Source: Jeotgalibacillus sp. R-1-5s-1
GTDB lineage: Bacteria; Bacillota; Bacilli; Bacillales; Jeotgalibacillaceae
Assembly: GCF_004405105.1 (NCBI RefSeq)
Contig: NZ_SORW01000010.1
Coordinates: forward strand, 1 to 48,445
Direction of reading: 5' to 3'
DNA length: 48,445 nt
Both the position numbers and the translations under genes were made by a program. Every line of letters begins with the position of its first letter. Position 1 is the stretch's first letter. Under the pieces are notes generated by a model that had not been told where the DNA came from, searched no databases, and saw only the letters and a list, made by a program, of their open reading frames with translations. Below, one piece after another: positions 1-8,437 of the stretch.

Positions 1-59
1 TGATCCTCAAAAAAAAACCAAAAAAGATCTGTTTTTTCTCTTGACTATAATATAGCTGA

Positions 60-150
60 CTTTCCGCGGCCGCGCGGTGAGCCAGCTAATGCTCCGCATT
101 AGGCTGTCTCACCTGTCGCTTCTCTGCCGCAGGAGTCTCCGGATGGACCT
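60..150. repeat. Intergenic hairpin repeat element (family 2)
   Basis: GC-rich block in otherwise AT-rich non-coding DNA. Positions 77-92 pair with 96-112 around a 3-nt loop, with one mismatch and one bulge, giving a 15-16 bp hairpin. It is preceded by a GC palindrome (64-76) and followed by CAGGAGTCTCCGGA. The same flanking words (GCGCGGTGAGC and CAGGAGTCTCCGGA) recur at 8286-8323 with the hairpin mostly missing, so this is a dispersed element rather than a gene. I recall similar elements between genes in other Bacillus-type genomes. Function unknown. Confidence 0.6.
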
Positions 151-336
151 CCTGCCCTATTGTCTACTTTTAGAATTACAATTATTTAAATAAATTTAAA
201 ATACACGACTCTCAAAAAATTAAAGTAATAAGAATTTAGAAGCAATACTGAACTTTTTTTTTCAAAAATTTAAAACACCGGGAGATTCTAAAGACTCTAA
301 CGCCTGAGAAATTTTTCTTGCGGTTTTTATAAAATT
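151..336. other. AT-rich non-coding stretch
   Basis: This stretch lies between the hairpin repeat and the ndk terminator. I see no ORF with a ribosome binding site, no tRNA and no convincing promoter. It looks like degenerate spacer DNA. Confidence 0.5.
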
Positions 337-362
337 AAAAAGCGCCCTGAGGAGGCGCTTTT
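337..362 (-). terminator. Rho-independent terminator of ndk
   Basis: The stem AAAAGCGCC / GGCGCTTTT has a 7-nt loop and is followed on the minus strand by further T residues. It lies 15 bp past the ndk stop codon. Confidence 0.85.
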
Positions 363-377
363 GAGAGTAATAAAGTA

Positions 378-824
378 TTAATAAATCCATTCTTCAACCG
401 GTTTTGAATAGCTTAGAGCTGATTCTTCACCGAAAAATAATCCGATTTCGCGTTCTGCGCTTTCAAGTGAGTCTGATCCGTGAATAATGTTTTTGCCTAC
501 AGTCAGACCAAAATCCCCACGAATTGTACCAAGGTCTGCTTCACTTGGTTTTGTTGACCCCATCATGTGGCGGGCTGTTTTAACAACTTCCTCACCTTCC
601 CAGATCATTGCAAACACCGGTCCTGATGTAATAAAGTCTACAAGCTCACCGAAAAACGGGCGTTCTGCGTGCTCGCCGTAATGTTGTTTGGCAAGTTCTT
701 CTGGAATAACCATCAGCTTTGCAGCTGCCAATTTGAAACCTTTTCTTTCGAAGCGGCTTACGACTTCACCAATAAGACCTCTTTGTACACCATCCGGTTT
801 AACCATTAAAAAAGTTTTTTCCAC
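378..824 (-). CDS. ndk: Nucleoside diphosphate kinase
   Basis: Transfers the gamma-phosphate of ATP to other nucleoside diphosphates by a phosphohistidine ping-pong mechanism, balancing the cytosolic NTP and dNTP pools. The product is 148 residues, the usual length for the family. It has the N-terminal [14 protein letters not shown] signature and the active-site motif NIIHGSDS with the catalytic histidine at residue 115. An upstream TTG at 839 is in frame but sits inside the SD sequence GGGGGA. The GTG at 824 has correct spacing (7 nt) and gives the family length, so I chose it. It is the last gene of the folE-mtrB-hepS-menG-hepT-ndk arrangement known from Bacillus, with its own promoter candidate and a terminator. 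Confidence 0.97.
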   Translation of the reverse strand: MEKTFLMVKPDGVQRGLIGEVVSRFERKGFKLAAAKLMVIPEELAKQHYGEHAERPFFGELVDFITSGPVFAMIWEGEEVVKTARHMMGSTKPSEADLGTIRGDFGLTVGKNIIHGSDSLESAEREIGLFFGEESALSYSKPVEEWIY

Positions 825-872
825 TGTCAAATCCCCCAATTATGTAGAATGGGCTTTAATCAACCCTCTAAA

Positions 873-901
873 AGATTATCATTCATCCGGATATTTGGCA
901 A
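873..901 (-). promoter_or_regulatory. Candidate sigma-A promoter for ndk
   Basis: On the minus strand: TTGCCA (-35), 17-nt spacer, TAATCT (-10), in the gap between hepT and ndk. Called by eye. Confidence 0.5.
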
Positions 902-916
902 CGTTTTCATTCCAAT

Positions 917-1879
917 TTAATACTTTCTTTTGCCGATAAATAGTGCAATATCACGCAATGATTTTTTTGCTCTTGAAGCCGGAAGTCCATCGAGCTGTTT
1001 CAGCGCCTTTTTCAGATAACGCTGACTGACTTCAGCTGACTGTGTGATGGCATCCGATGTTTTAATCAGTTCAATGAGTTCTTTCATTTCATTTGGAGAT
1101 GTTTCTTCATGAACTCTCAGTACTTTTCGTCTGAGAATATCATCTTCCATTGCGAAAAAGACAGGAAGTGTGATGTTTCCCTGGAGGAGATCGCCTCCAG
1201 CAGGCTTTCCAAGCTCTTCTTCTGTTGAGGTAAAATCAAGAATGTCGTCTGTAATCTGATATGCCATTCCTACGTAATAACCAAACCAGAATAACCGCTT
1301 TTGAGATTCTTTATCCGTTTCACCGGCAACGGCCCCGAGCTGACAGCTAACCGCAATTAAAAGAGCCGTTTTACGCTTAATTCTTCTGAAATAATCGCGA
1401 AGGTTCTGATCAAAACGGTATTTGTCTTCAATTTGAGCGATTTCACCAAGGCAGAGCTCTACGATGGCATTGGACAGGATCTTGTGTGCTTCAGGATCCC
1501 GGAGCGAAGTCATATAGTTTAACGCCCGTGCAAACATATAATCTCCGGTGTACATCGCAACCTGATTATCCCACTCTGCCTGGATGGTCTTTCGGCCCCG
1601 TCTCATGTCCGAGTTGTCTATGACGTCATCATGGACGAGGGAAGCCATATGAATCAGTTCTAAGGCAACAGCAACGTTTTTTACTTTGTGAATATCGTAG
1701 TTTCCGATTTTTGCGGACAGCAAAACAAAAACCGGACGAATCCTCTTACCTCCCGCTTCTAAAAGATGCAGTGATGCATCTTTCAGAAGACTGGTATCTG
1801 AGTCGATCGCCTGGTTTAACTCTTCTTCAATTACTTCAATATCCGATTTTAAAAATGAGTAAAGCATCGTTAATTTCAT
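917..1879 (-). CDS. hepT: Heptaprenyl diphosphate synthase component II
   Basis: Catalytic subunit of the two-component prenyltransferase that extends farnesyl diphosphate with isopentenyl diphosphate to the C35 side chain of menaquinone-7. The product is 320 residues, as in B. subtilis HepT. It has the substrate-binding GGKRIRP (43-49), the first aspartate-rich motif DDVID (84-88) and the second, DDILD (211-215), which bind Mg-diphosphate. The ATG start has SD AGGTGG. It lies 11 bp downstream of menG and forms a clear hepS-menG-hepT operon. It needs HepS for activity. The single-component farnesyl or geranyl synthases do not sit in this context. Confidence 0.96.
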   Translation of the reverse strand: MKLTMLYSFLKSDIEVIEEELNQAIDSDTSLLKDASLHLLEAGGKRIRPVFVLLSAKIGNYDIHKVKNVAVALELIHMASLVHDDVIDNSDMRRGRKTIQAEWDNQVAMYTGDYMFARALNYMTSLRDPEAHKILSNAIVELCLGEIAQIEDKYRFDQNLRDYFRRIKRKTALLIAVSCQLGAVAGETDKESQKRLFWFGYYVGMAYQITDDILDFTSTEEELGKPAGGDLLQGNITLPVFFAMEDDILRRKVLRVHEETSPNEMKELIELIKTSDAITQSAEVSQRYLKKALKQLDGLPASRAKKSLRDIALFIGKRKY

Positions 1880-1890
1880 TCTGCTTCCAC

Positions 1891-2610
1891 CTAATTGACA
1901 TGATTATCCTGCGCTTTCTTATATCCGATATGCATCGCAGCGACTCCACCGCTGAACGGTTTGTATTCAACTGCAGTAAAACCTGCTTTTGTAAATAAAT
2001 TTCTAAGTGCTTTCATGCCCGGGAAGTCCCTTGCAGATTCCTGCAGCCATGAATATTCCTCGTAGCTTTTCGCAAGGAACTTTCCAAACAGCGGCATTAC
2101 ATATTTGAAGTATCCGTAATAAAACTGCCTGAAAACCGGCATTGTAGGCTGCGACGTTTCAAGACAGACTGCCATGCCTCCAGGCTTTAATACTCTGTTC
2201 ATTTCCTTTAACACCTGAAGATAATCAGGTACATTTCTCAACCCGAAACCGATGGTCACATAGTCAAAGGTATTATCCTCGTATGGAAGTGACATGGCAT
2301 TACCGTGAACGAGTGTGATCTGCGGATATGATTTTACTTTTTCATGTCCGGATTTCAACATATTTTTACTGAAATCAAGTCCGATTACCCGTCCTTCAGT
2401 ACCCGTCGCTTCTGCGATGGCAATCGTCCAGTCGGCTGTCCCGCAGCAAACGTCCAAAGCGGATGATCCTGGTTTTACATCCATCTTTTTCATCGTGTAA
2501 TTTCTCCACTTTACATGCTGCTGGAAACTGATGATTGAATTCATTTTATCGTATTGGCCATGTATTTTCTCAAACACATGATGTACACGCTGCTCTTTTT
2601 GTGACTGCAT
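1891..2610 (-). CDS. menG: Demethylmenaquinone methyltransferase
   Basis: SAM-dependent C-methylation of demethylmenaquinone, the last step of menaquinone synthesis (UbiE/MenG family). The product is 239 residues. The N-terminal [17 protein letters not shown] block is the family signature. Motif I for SAM binding is [10 protein letters not shown] (51-60), followed by GLDFSKNML. It is packed between hepS (2-bp gap) and hepT (11-bp gap), which matches its role in the same pathway. ATG start with a purine-rich SD (GAGGAAGGG). Confidence 0.96.
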   Translation of the reverse strand: MQSQKEQRVHHVFEKIHGQYDKMNSIISFQQHVKWRNYTMKKMDVKPGSSALDVCCGTADWTIAIAEATGTEGRVIGLDFSKNMLKSGHEKVKSYPQITLVHGNAMSLPYEDNTFDYVTIGFGLRNVPDYLQVLKEMNRVLKPGGMAVCLETSQPTMPVFRQFYYGYFKYVMPLFGKFLAKSYEEYSWLQESARDFPGMKALRNLFTKAGFTAVEYKPFSGGVAAMHIGYKKAQDNHVN

Positions 2611-2612
2611 AA

Positions 2613-3401
2613 TTACCCTTCCTCTGCGTAAAAAATAGAATGTTCATAACGGCTAGACAACTGCTCAAAAATCAGTAATATCTTTACATCATCAGGCAGC
2701 TTCAGCTGAACAATCAGCTCTTCGGCTTCCTTTTTCAGCTGCTGAATGATTTTTTCAATCGTTTTCATTACAGATACGGATGTGTGCTCCCCGATGAAGC
2801 TGTTTTCAAACGATGAGAACACAATGGAGTGTTTTCCGTTCACATAAAGTTCTTCTTCTTTTTGAAGACGTTTAATTAAAAGCAGCTTTTTGGCAAGCGG
2901 GATCATTTCAGTAAAAGACAAATGTTCGAATACACCTGTAATAATTGAGCTTTCAATATCAGCAAGACGCTCGAGAAATTGCTCAATGGAATTGCACCGG
3001 TTAGAAGTAATCTCTATTTTGTATTCGTTGATTTCCTGAATAGAGTAGGCAATTTTCCGGATGAGCTCAATGTCAGGGATTCCGGATAAAATTTTGTAAT
3101 ATAAACCACTGTAATAGTCGCCAGCAAGAACGGTCAGCTGTCTCGATTTCAGTGAACTGTTTTCAGCAGATACTTTTTCATGTGTATCAAGTGCCTGCTG
3201 AATCAGGATCGCTGTCGAAACATAAGACTGATCACGGGATGTATATGTTTTTTTAAGAAAGAATGGGAGCATAAGCAAAGATAGCCTGTCCATATCAATC
3301 TCAGGCGTACCTATGGTCTTATGGAGATACGGATGATGAAGCTGTTTGGCTATATGTTGCACTGTTTCTTCAATCCAGTGCTTTCTCCGTTCAATAATCA
3401 T
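2613..3401 (-). CDS. hepS: Heptaprenyl diphosphate synthase component I
   Basis: Non-catalytic partner of HepT that sets product chain length in the menaquinone side-chain synthase. The product is 262 residues (B. subtilis HepS is about 250), with no aspartate-rich catalytic motif, as expected for this all-alpha subunit. Identification rests on the N-terminal region and on its place as first gene of hepS-menG-hepT. SD GGGGAG precedes the ATG. Sequence conservation in this family is low, so the synteny carries much of the weight. Confidence 0.9.
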   Translation of the reverse strand: MIIERRKHWIEETVQHIAKQLHHPYLHKTIGTPEIDMDRLSLLMLPFFLKKTYTSRDQSYVSTAILIQQALDTHEKVSAENSSLKSRQLTVLAGDYYSGLYYKILSGIPDIELIRKIAYSIQEINEYKIEITSNRCNSIEQFLERLADIESSIITGVFEHLSFTEMIPLAKKLLLIKRLQKEEELYVNGKHSIVFSSFENSFIGEHTSVSVMKTIEKIIQQLKKEAEELIVQLKLPDDVKILLIFEQLSSRYEHSIFYAEEG

Positions 3402-3505
3402 CTTTTTCTCCCCATTTCTTCAAATCTTGTTATGTATAAATGCTATGACCTCAGTCATTATCCACTTAGAAACCACCAGAATACGGCAGTGAATAAACCT
3501 TATCC

Positions 3506-3514
3506 ATTATAACA
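3506..3514 (-). promoter_or_regulatory. Extended -10 promoter candidate for hepS-menG-hepT
   Basis: The minus strand reads TGTTATAAT, a consensus extended -10. No good -35 is visible 17 nt upstream. It lies between the mtrB terminator and the hepS start, about 100 bp upstream of hepS. Confidence 0.5.
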
Positions 3515-3558
3515 TACGTTTGTCACGGGTTGTGTGTATAACCTCAATGAGTATAAAA

Positions 3559-3584
3559 GAAGTCAGCAAATTTCTGCTGACTTC
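3559..3584 (-). terminator. Terminator downstream of mtrB
   Basis: A 10-bp perfect stem (GAAGTCAGCA / TGCTGACTTC), 6-nt loop, then TTTTAT on the minus strand. It separates folE-mtrB from the hepS operon. Confidence 0.8.
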
Positions 3585-3589
3585 GACCA

Positions 3590-3814
3590 CTACTTCTTGG
3601 AGTCACTTGTAACTTCACCGTGACTTGTTAAAATAGATGCTTTACCCCGGATCTTGACGGCCGAGGTATGCTCTGTAAACTGAGCGATCATGACTTCGCC
3701 CTTATCGAGCTTTTCAGAGTGGTGAAACTTCGTATTTGAACCTCTTGTCAGCCCAATCACATTCACACCATCTTCAAGCGCTTTTATACTGATAAAATTC
3801 CCTGAATCACTCAC
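3590..3814 (-). CDS. mtrB: TRAP, trp RNA-binding attenuation protein
   Basis: Forms an 11-subunit ring that, when loaded with tryptophan, wraps spaced GAG/UAG triplets in trp leader RNA and causes attenuation. The product is 74 residues and close to B. subtilis TRAP throughout ([32 protein letters not shown]). The RNA-binding KKR set is present as K35, K54 and R56. It starts with GTG, with SD GGGAG 7 nt upstream. It lies 22 bp after folE, giving the mtrA-mtrB operon of Bacillus. No trp operon is in this window, so its targets lie elsewhere. Confidence 0.97.
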   Translation of the reverse strand: MSDSGNFISIKALEDGVNVIGLTRGSNTKFHHSEKLDKGEVMIAQFTEHTSAVKIRGKASILTSHGEVTSDSKK

Positions 3815-3836
3815 ACAATCACTCCCTACGTGTCGG

Positions 3837-4454
3837 CTATTCCATTCTGAGTAGTGACATTACTTCACTTCTCAGTACCTGATCGTTTTCATAAACACCA
3901 CGGGCAGCCGTTGTTACCGTTTTGGCTCCCGGTTTCTTTACGCCTCGCATCGTCATGCACATATGCTCTGCTTCCACGATGACAAAAGCGCCGTGTGGTG
4001 CAAGCATTTCCATGATGGCATCTGCGACGGTGGAAGTAATACGTTCCTGAAGCTGCGGGCGTCGGGCTGTTGTTTCAACGGCACGTGCAAGTTTGCTCAG
4101 GCCTGTTACTTTTCCGTTTTTAGGAAGGTAAGCCACATGTGCTTTTCCGTAAAAAGGAACGAGGTGATGTTCACACATTGAGTGGAACGGAATATCTTTT
4201 ACGAAAACAAGCTCTTCGTGATCTTCATTAAATACCGTTTTGAAATATTCCTTAGGGTCCTTATGAAGCCCTTCAAACATTTCTTCGTACATTTTGGCTA
4301 CTCGTTTAGGTGTATCTAAAAGGCCCTCACGCGAAGGATCCTCTCCAACCGCTTCCAAAAGCATTTTAACTGCTTCTTCAATTTTTGAACGGTCAACTTT
4401 ATGTTCAGCTTCACTTGCTGTTAATGTCGTAAGATTATTTGTTGTATGTTCCAT
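3837..4454 (-). CDS. folE: GTP cyclohydrolase I
   Basis: Converts GTP to 7,8-dihydroneopterin triphosphate, the first step of folate synthesis (called MtrA in B. subtilis). The product is 205 residues, with an N-terminal tail of about 20 residues before the conserved core. The zinc ligands are visible: C94 and H97 in the MCEHH motif and C166 in EHMCMTMRG. The ATG start has a strong SD (AGGAGGT, 7 nt). It is the first gene of the folE-mtrB pair. It is a type I enzyme, not the unrelated FolE2. Confidence 0.97.
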   Translation of the reverse strand: MEHTTNNLTTLTASEAEHKVDRSKIEEAVKMLLEAVGEDPSREGLLDTPKRVAKMYEEMFEGLHKDPKEYFKTVFNEDHEELVFVKDIPFHSMCEHHLVPFYGKAHVAYLPKNGKVTGLSKLARAVETTARRPQLQERITSTVADAIMEMLAPHGAFVIVEAEHMCMTMRGVKKPGAKTVTTAARGVYENDQVLRSEVMSLLRME

Positions 4455-4494
4455 TATTAGAACCTCCTGGGCAGTCTGGCGTTGATTTCACTTC

Positions 4495-4523
4495 ATATTA
4501 GCACACGGGGATATGCCGCGCAA
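4495..4523 (-). promoter_or_regulatory. Sigma-A promoter for folE-mtrB
   Basis: TTGCGC, 17-nt spacer, TAATAT, with TGC before the -10 (extended -10). The predicted transcript starts about 34 nt upstream of folE. Confidence 0.65.
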
Positions 4524-4626
4524 AGACTAGCGCTTTTCAGCTATGCATGAATGTGCTGCCTGTCACCTATATTATGGACGGTTCATCGTAATAATCATTC
4601 ATCAAAGGTTTATATTCCTGAAATAA

Positions 4627-4658
4627 CAGAAAGGCCGCACAAATGTGCGGCCTTTCTG
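4627..4658 (-). terminator. Terminator of hbs
   Basis: A 14-bp perfect stem around CAGAAAGGCCGCAC with an AAAT loop, symmetrical A/T flanks, 18 bp past the hbs stop. It could work in both directions, but no plus-strand gene ends here. Confidence 0.85.
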
Positions 4659-4676
4659 AAAACGCTCAGGTATGTA

Positions 4677-4949
4677 TTATTTAACAGCATCCTTAAGCGC
4701 TTTACCTGGTTTGAAAGCAGGAACCTTGCTCGCTGAGATTTCAATCTCTTCACCTGTTTGCGGGTTACGCCCTTTACGAGCAGCACGCTCACGAACTTCG
4801 AAGTTACCGAAACCGATCAGTTGTACCTTATCACCTTTTGCAAGTGCATCCTGTACTGTATCGAATACTGCATCAACTGCTTTAGTTGCATCCTTCTTAG
4901 AAAGCTCAGCAGATTCTGCAACTGCGTTAATTAGTTCAGTCTTGTTCAC
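4677..4949 (-). CDS. hbs: DNA-binding protein HU
   Basis: Small dimeric nucleoid protein that bends and compacts DNA. The product is 90 residues, the exact family length, starting [11 protein letters not shown]. The beta-arm segment [12 protein letters not shown] is intact and the C-terminus is the usual [12 protein letters not shown]. An in-frame GTG three codons upstream (4958) lies inside the SD GGAGGAGG. The GTG at 4949 has correct spacing, so it is the likely start. It sits between folE and spoIVA as in B. subtilis and has its own promoter and terminator. Confidence 0.97.
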   Translation of the reverse strand: MNKTELINAVAESAELSKKDATKAVDAVFDTVQDALAKGDKVQLIGFGNFEVRERAARKGRNPQTGEEIEISASKVPAFKPGKALKDAVK

Positions 4950-5192
4950 ATCATTCACCTCCTCCCAAAGTAATCACATGGGCAAGTTTCATTCCATCGT
5001 GAACATCGAAAAGCATTAAACGATTTTTAAAAAATCGCTTAAAAGCCCATAGAATCAATGTTTTAGATCAATTCTGTTAAAAGATTATCATATAAAAAAT
5101 ACATAAGCAAGAATAATTCAATAATTACTGGCAATCTTTTCTTAAAATCGATTTATTTCTCATTTTACAAGCCAATTCCCGGTCCTGCAAGG

Positions 5193-5222
5193 ATTATAAC
5201 AATCCGTGAAGGGTGATTTCAA
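5193..5222 (-). promoter_or_regulatory. Promoter for hbs with long leader
   Basis: TTGAAA, 18-nt spacer, TATAAT with TGT just before it (extended -10). It predicts a leader of about 235 nt before the hbs GTG. The 4950-5192 leader is AT-rich; I see no riboswitch-like fold in it, only a weaker TTGCTT-17-TAATCT promoter candidate near 5085-5115. Confidence 0.65.
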
Positions 5223-5244
5223 CCAATTTATGTCCATATAAAAA

Positions 5245-5267
5245 AACAGCCTGTACGAGAGGCTGTT
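5245..5267 (-). terminator. Terminator of spoIVA
   Basis: 8-bp stem AACAGCCT / AGGCTGTT with a 7-nt loop, followed on the minus strand by a run of seven T residues. Confidence 0.85.
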
Positions 5268-5286
5268 AAAAGTAATCATGAGTTAC

Positions 5287-6765
5287 TTATAGAATAATGG
5301 CAATCATTCCGCCTGATCCTTCATTAATAACCCTTTCAAGCGTTTCTTTTAATTTATACCGGGCATTTTCAGGCATGACAGATAACTTCCCCTGAATGCC
5401 TTCCCTTACGATAGAGCTTAAGCTTCTGCCGAAGATATCTGAGCTCCAGATGGAAAGTGGATCATCTTCAAAGTCCTGCATCAGATAATGGACAAGCTCC
5501 TCACTCTGTTTTTCCGTTCCGATAATAGGTGAAAACTCTGACTCAACATCCACTTTAATCATATGAATGGATGGCGCCACCGCTTTCAGTCGCACTCCAT
5601 ATCGAGCTCCCTGACGAATGATTTCAGGTTCGTCAAGACTCATATCCGAGAGTACCGGGGCAGCAATTCCATACCCTGTCTGTCTGACCATTTTCAAAGC
5701 ATCAGCGAATTGATCATATTCTTTTTTCGCCAGTGTATACTCCTGTATCAGACCAAGGAAATGGTCTTTACCTGTCACCCGTTCACCGATAAATTCTTCA
5801 AGAACCTGCTCATAAAGCCCATCTGCTGCTTTTAAATCAATGCTTGCTGCGCCTGCACCCATGTCCATTCCAGCAAGACTCGCTTCCTCGACGTGTCCAA
5901 ACTCTTCAAACTGTCTGACCACCCTGTCTACATCCCTGATCCGCTTAATATCATGGACAACCTCACTTACCGCTGATTCATAATGCGTCCGCAGCCAGTG
6001 CTCATTGTCAAGCACCATCACCCAGCCTGGCAGTTGCACGTTCACTTCCAGCACCGGGAACTCGTACAGCGCTTCTTTTAACACCATCATAACATCCGTT
6101 TCTCTCATGCTTTCAACGCTCATTGCCACTACGGGCACATCATACTTAAGCTGCAGTTCCTTTCTCAGCTGTTCAGTGTCCTCCTGATACGGACGGGCAC
6201 TGTTCAGTACCATGATAAAAGGTTTCCCTACCTCCTGAAGCTCAGCGACAATTCTCTCTTCCATCTCTACATAACTTTCACGGGGAATTTCCCCGATCGT
6301 CCCATCTGTTGACAGCATCACTCCAATAGTGGAATGATCCTGGATAACTTTTCTTGTCCCTATTTCGGCTGCTTCATGAAAAGGAATCGGATCCTCATAC
6401 CACGGTGTGTGAACCATTCTCGGACCATATTCATCCTCATGCCCCTTGGCACCCGGGATTGTATACCCTACACAGTCCACCATTCTTACATTTACATCAA
6501 GCCCTTCCGATACGTTAATTTTTACGGCCTGATTTGGAACAAATTTCGGCTCAGTTGTCATAATCGTTCTCCCTGCAGCACTTTGAGGAAGTTCATCCTG
6601 AGCCCTTGCCCGGTCGCCTTCGTTTTTCATGTGGGGTATAACAGCGAGTTCCATCATTTTTTTAATAAATGTTGATTTTCCCGTACGTACAGGCCCCACG
6701 ACACCAATATAAATGTCACCGCCAGTCCGTTCTGCAATGTGCTCAAATACATTTTGTTTTTCCAA
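5287..6765 (-). CDS. spoIVA: Stage IV sporulation protein A, spore coat ATPase
   Basis: Cytoskeletal ATPase that polymerises on the outer forespore membrane (anchored by SpoVM) and forms the base layer of the coat, made in the mother cell. The product is 492 residues, identical to the B. subtilis length. The Walker A motif GPVRTGKST spans 24-32, and the C-terminus ends in the conserved hydrophobic tail EGSGGMIAIIL. It starts with TTG, with SD GAGGGGGG 7 nt upstream. It is monocistronic, with a terminator behind it and a sigma-E-like -10 in front. Confidence 0.97.
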   Translation of the reverse strand: MEKQNVFEHIAERTGGDIYIGVVGPVRTGKSTFIKKMMELAVIPHMKNEGDRARAQDELPQSAAGRTIMTTEPKFVPNQAVKINVSEGLDVNVRMVDCVGYTIPGAKGHEDEYGPRMVHTPWYEDPIPFHEAAEIGTRKVIQDHSTIGVMLSTDGTIGEIPRESYVEMEERIVAELQEVGKPFIMVLNSARPYQEDTEQLRKELQLKYDVPVVAMSVESMRETDVMMVLKEALYEFPVLEVNVQLPGWVMVLDNEHWLRTHYESAVSEVVHDIKRIRDVDRVVRQFEEFGHVEEASLAGMDMGAGAASIDLKAADGLYEQVLEEFIGERVTGKDHFLGLIQEYTLAKKEYDQFADALKMVRQTGYGIAAPVLSDMSLDEPEIIRQGARYGVRLKAVAPSIHMIKVDVESEFSPIIGTEKQSEELVHYLMQDFEDDPLSIWSSDIFGRSLSSIVREGIQGKLSVMPENARYKLKETLERVINEGSGGMIAIIL

Positions 6766-6803
6766 TAGTATGCCCCCCTCTAGTCGGCCTTACATGCACT
6801 ATC

Positions 6804-6811
6804 AGTGTATG
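6804..6811 (-). promoter_or_regulatory. Candidate sigma-E -10 element for spoIVA
   Basis: The minus strand reads CATACACT, matching the sigma-E -10 consensus CATACAnT, about 39 bp upstream of the TTG start. The -35 is weak. Mother-cell control of spoIVA by sigma-E is established in B. subtilis. Confidence 0.5.
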
Positions 6812-6879
6812 AGGACATGCACAAATCAGAACTAAAAGATTTAGCTATCAGTTGAATTAAACTCGGAAACCGCCAAACA

Positions 6880-6919
6880 AAAAGCCGGAACGCCTAATAA
6901 GAGGACAGTTCCGGCTTTT
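6880..6919 (-). terminator. Terminator of yphF
   Basis: An 11-bp stem (AAAAGCCGGAA / TTCCGGCTTTT) with an 18-nt loop, ending in T residues on the minus strand. Its left edge lies about 70 bp upstream of the spoIVA -10 candidate. Confidence 0.75.
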
Positions 6920-6922
6920 GCT

Positions 6923-7630
6923 TTAAAATTCTTCAGCACCATATTTAATTTCGCCGTCTTCCCCAATATAATACGGGACGGAATAGGCAGGAACCACTCT
7001 GGTATCTTCATGAAGGATAGGACGAAGATCCTCTTCAGAAGGCGTCATCTCCATTCCTTTTTCCTGCATCATCTGATAAAGGTCTGTGATGTAATCCACA
7101 TAAATGGTGCCATCACCCCTGGCTACGAAAGGAAGCTCATTCCCTGTGTATGGGCTTTCTGCTACGGGCGGTTCATCGTATCCAAGCTTTTCAAAATCTA
7201 TGGAGTACATATTATCCCCCACCTGACCTTCGAACGGTATTCCTCTGTTTGCCTGGACTCTGATCTGAATAGAGCGGATCGTCTCAGCAACGCGAAGGTC
7301 AAAGATATGAACAGTCGGATCTTCCTCCACATTCAATAAAGTGTATTGAAAAACACCACCGTTTTCAAATGCATTTCCGGGAAGCTCCGCCATGTAGCGC
7401 GGCTTTAATTTCGAAAAATCAATCTGATATTTTCTATAAAGCGGCGTTTCGTTATCAATCGTTTTAATCGGAAGGATGCCGCCTTCATCCTCCTGATACT
7501 GATCAACCGCATTCTGGACGTTTTCAATTTGATCCTCGTAAGGAATTTCGTTACCGGCACGCTCCTGTGAAGGATACATACACCCCGATAAAAGTAAAGT
7601 CAATGCTGCAATCGCTGCTATCTTTTTCAT
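6923..7630 (-). CDS. yphF: YphF-like lipoprotein of unknown function
   Basis: A 235-residue exported lipoprotein. It has a short signal peptide with lipobox LLSGC, so the mature N-terminus would be lipidated C17. The rest is acidic and predicted extracytoplasmic, with no recognisable catalytic motif. Length and position between spoIVA and yphE match B. subtilis YphF, whose role is not known. ATG start. It is probably co-transcribed with yphE, 22 bp upstream. Confidence 0.85.
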   Translation of the reverse strand: MKKIAAIAALTLLLSGCMYPSQERAGNEIPYEDQIENVQNAVDQYQEDEGGILPIKTIDNETPLYRKYQIDFSKLKPRYMAELPGNAFENGGVFQYTLLNVEEDPTVHIFDLRVAETIRSIQIRVQANRGIPFEGQVGDNMYSIDFEKLGYDEPPVAESPYTGNELPFVARGDGTIYVDYITDLYQMMQEKGMEMTPSEEDLRPILHEDTRVVPAYSVPYYIGEDGEIKYGAEEF

Positions 7631-7652
7631 ACCATTCTCTCCCTGCTTTCGA

Positions 7653-7853
7653 TCAGCCTGGTGTCGGTCCGCTTAATACGACAAATAAAATAATAATACC
7701 GGCTAAAATCATAAACACATACGCGATAAGCGCTGTTACAAATTTCAGGATTTTATTGTTAAATTTATATCTGCTCAGATAAATTATGATAATCGCTAAA
7801 AACATAAATGCCATGGATCCAAATGAGATCCACATTTTGTCCAGTGCTGACAT
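7653..7853 (-). CDS. yphE: YphE-like small membrane protein (DUF2768 type)
   Basis: A 66-residue protein with two predicted transmembrane helices (about residues 8-26 and 36-60) and a short basic loop between them. An in-frame GTG lies three codons upstream (7862), but the SD AGGAG is best spaced for the ATG at 7853. It pairs with yphF as in B. subtilis. Function unknown. Confidence 0.85.
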   Translation of the reverse strand: MSALDKMWISFGSMAFMFLAIIIIYLSRYKFNNKILKFVTALIAYVFMILAGIIILFVVLSGPTPG

Positions 7854-7958
7854 CGCGTTCACTCCTCCATCGTTTACACAAGTTAATTATATCACAAGGA
7901 TTTTTTACCTATTGTGTCTGAATGTATCGTTCAGAAAATGTTCACCGATACGAAAAAA

Positions 7959-7987
7959 ATAAAGCCGGAATCAGTTTCCGGCTTTAT
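7959..7987 (-). terminator. Terminator for the der-gpsA transcript
   Basis: 12-bp perfect stem ATAAAGCCGGAA / TTCCGGCTTTAT, 5-nt loop, then seven T residues on the minus strand. It is about 450 bp past the gpsA stop, beyond the repeats. Confidence 0.8.
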
Positions 7988-8038
7988 CAGAATGTTTTAT
8001 TTTCAAAACCGTGCCGGGTCATTCCTTCGCTTTCCGTT

Positions 8039-8160
8039 GTCTAGCTGCGGCGACTAGCCCCTCGAGGTCATAAGTCAAAGCTGAACGAGGGCAAAGGTCA
8101 GCCCTCTTTTCATCTTCGCCTTATGCTTGTCGGGGCTAGACGAGTCGCCTCCGCTTTTCG
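8039..8160. repeat. 123-bp structured tandem repeat, copy 1
   Basis: The unit is GC-rich and folds back on itself at three nested levels: 8049-8061 with 8132-8149 (5-nt bulge), CATAAG at 8069-8074 with CTTATG at 8120-8125, and GAGGGC at 8087-8092 with GCCCTC at 8101-8106. It differs from copy 2 by one base (8138 A versus 8261 G). It resembles a dispersed element I recall from other Bacillus-type genomes. No ORF. Confidence 0.85.
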
Positions 8161-8161
8161 T

Positions 8162-8282
8162 GTCTAGCTGCGGCGACTAGCCCCTCGAGGTCATAAGTCA
8201 AAGCTGAACGAGGGCAAAGGTCAGCCCTCTTTTCATCTTCGCCTTATGCTTGTCGGGGCTGGACGAGTCGCCTCCGCTTTTC
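8162..8282. repeat. 123-bp structured tandem repeat, copy 2
   Basis: Direct tandem copy of 8039-8160 at a period of exactly 123 bp. Near-identity means the duplication is recent or the copies are kept alike. It has the same nested inverted repeats. Confidence 0.85.
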
Positions 8283-8283
8283 T

Positions 8284-8325
8284 ATGGGCGCGCGGTGAGC
8301 TTTTCTGTCACAGGAGTCTCCGGAA
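8284..8325. repeat. Short copy of the hairpin repeat (family 2)
   Basis: It shares GCGCGGTGAGC and CAGGAGTCTCCGGA with the element at 60-150, but the central hairpin is replaced by a short GTGA...TCAC stem. It abuts the 123-bp repeat. Confidence 0.6.
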
Positions 8326-8437
8326 TGAACTGGCACTTTTTGTTTTATTATCTTTGAGACATCTTTAAGTTAAGATCAAATAAAAACTCAGAAATAAATT
8401 ATTTAATTATATTTTTTGAGTAAAGAAAGAATGAGCT

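Larger units (their letters stand above)
7854..8437. other. Gene-free interval between yphE and gpsA
   Basis: 584 bp without a credible ORF. From left to right it holds the yphE upstream region, a strong minus-strand terminator (7959-7987), two 123-bp tandem repeats (8039-8282), a short copy of the hairpin repeat (8284-8325) and an AT-rich tail reaching gpsA. The structured elements lie between the gpsA stop and the terminator, so they may be transcribed as the 3' UTR of the der-gpsA message. Confidence 0.8.

Noticed and set aside
41-60. Promoter at TTGACTATAATATAG
   Set aside because: The -35-like and -10-like words overlap, and there is no gene downstream on the plus strand.
8039-8282. CRISPR-like repeat pair
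   Set aside because: There are only two units, 123 bp long with no spacer between them and no cas genes.
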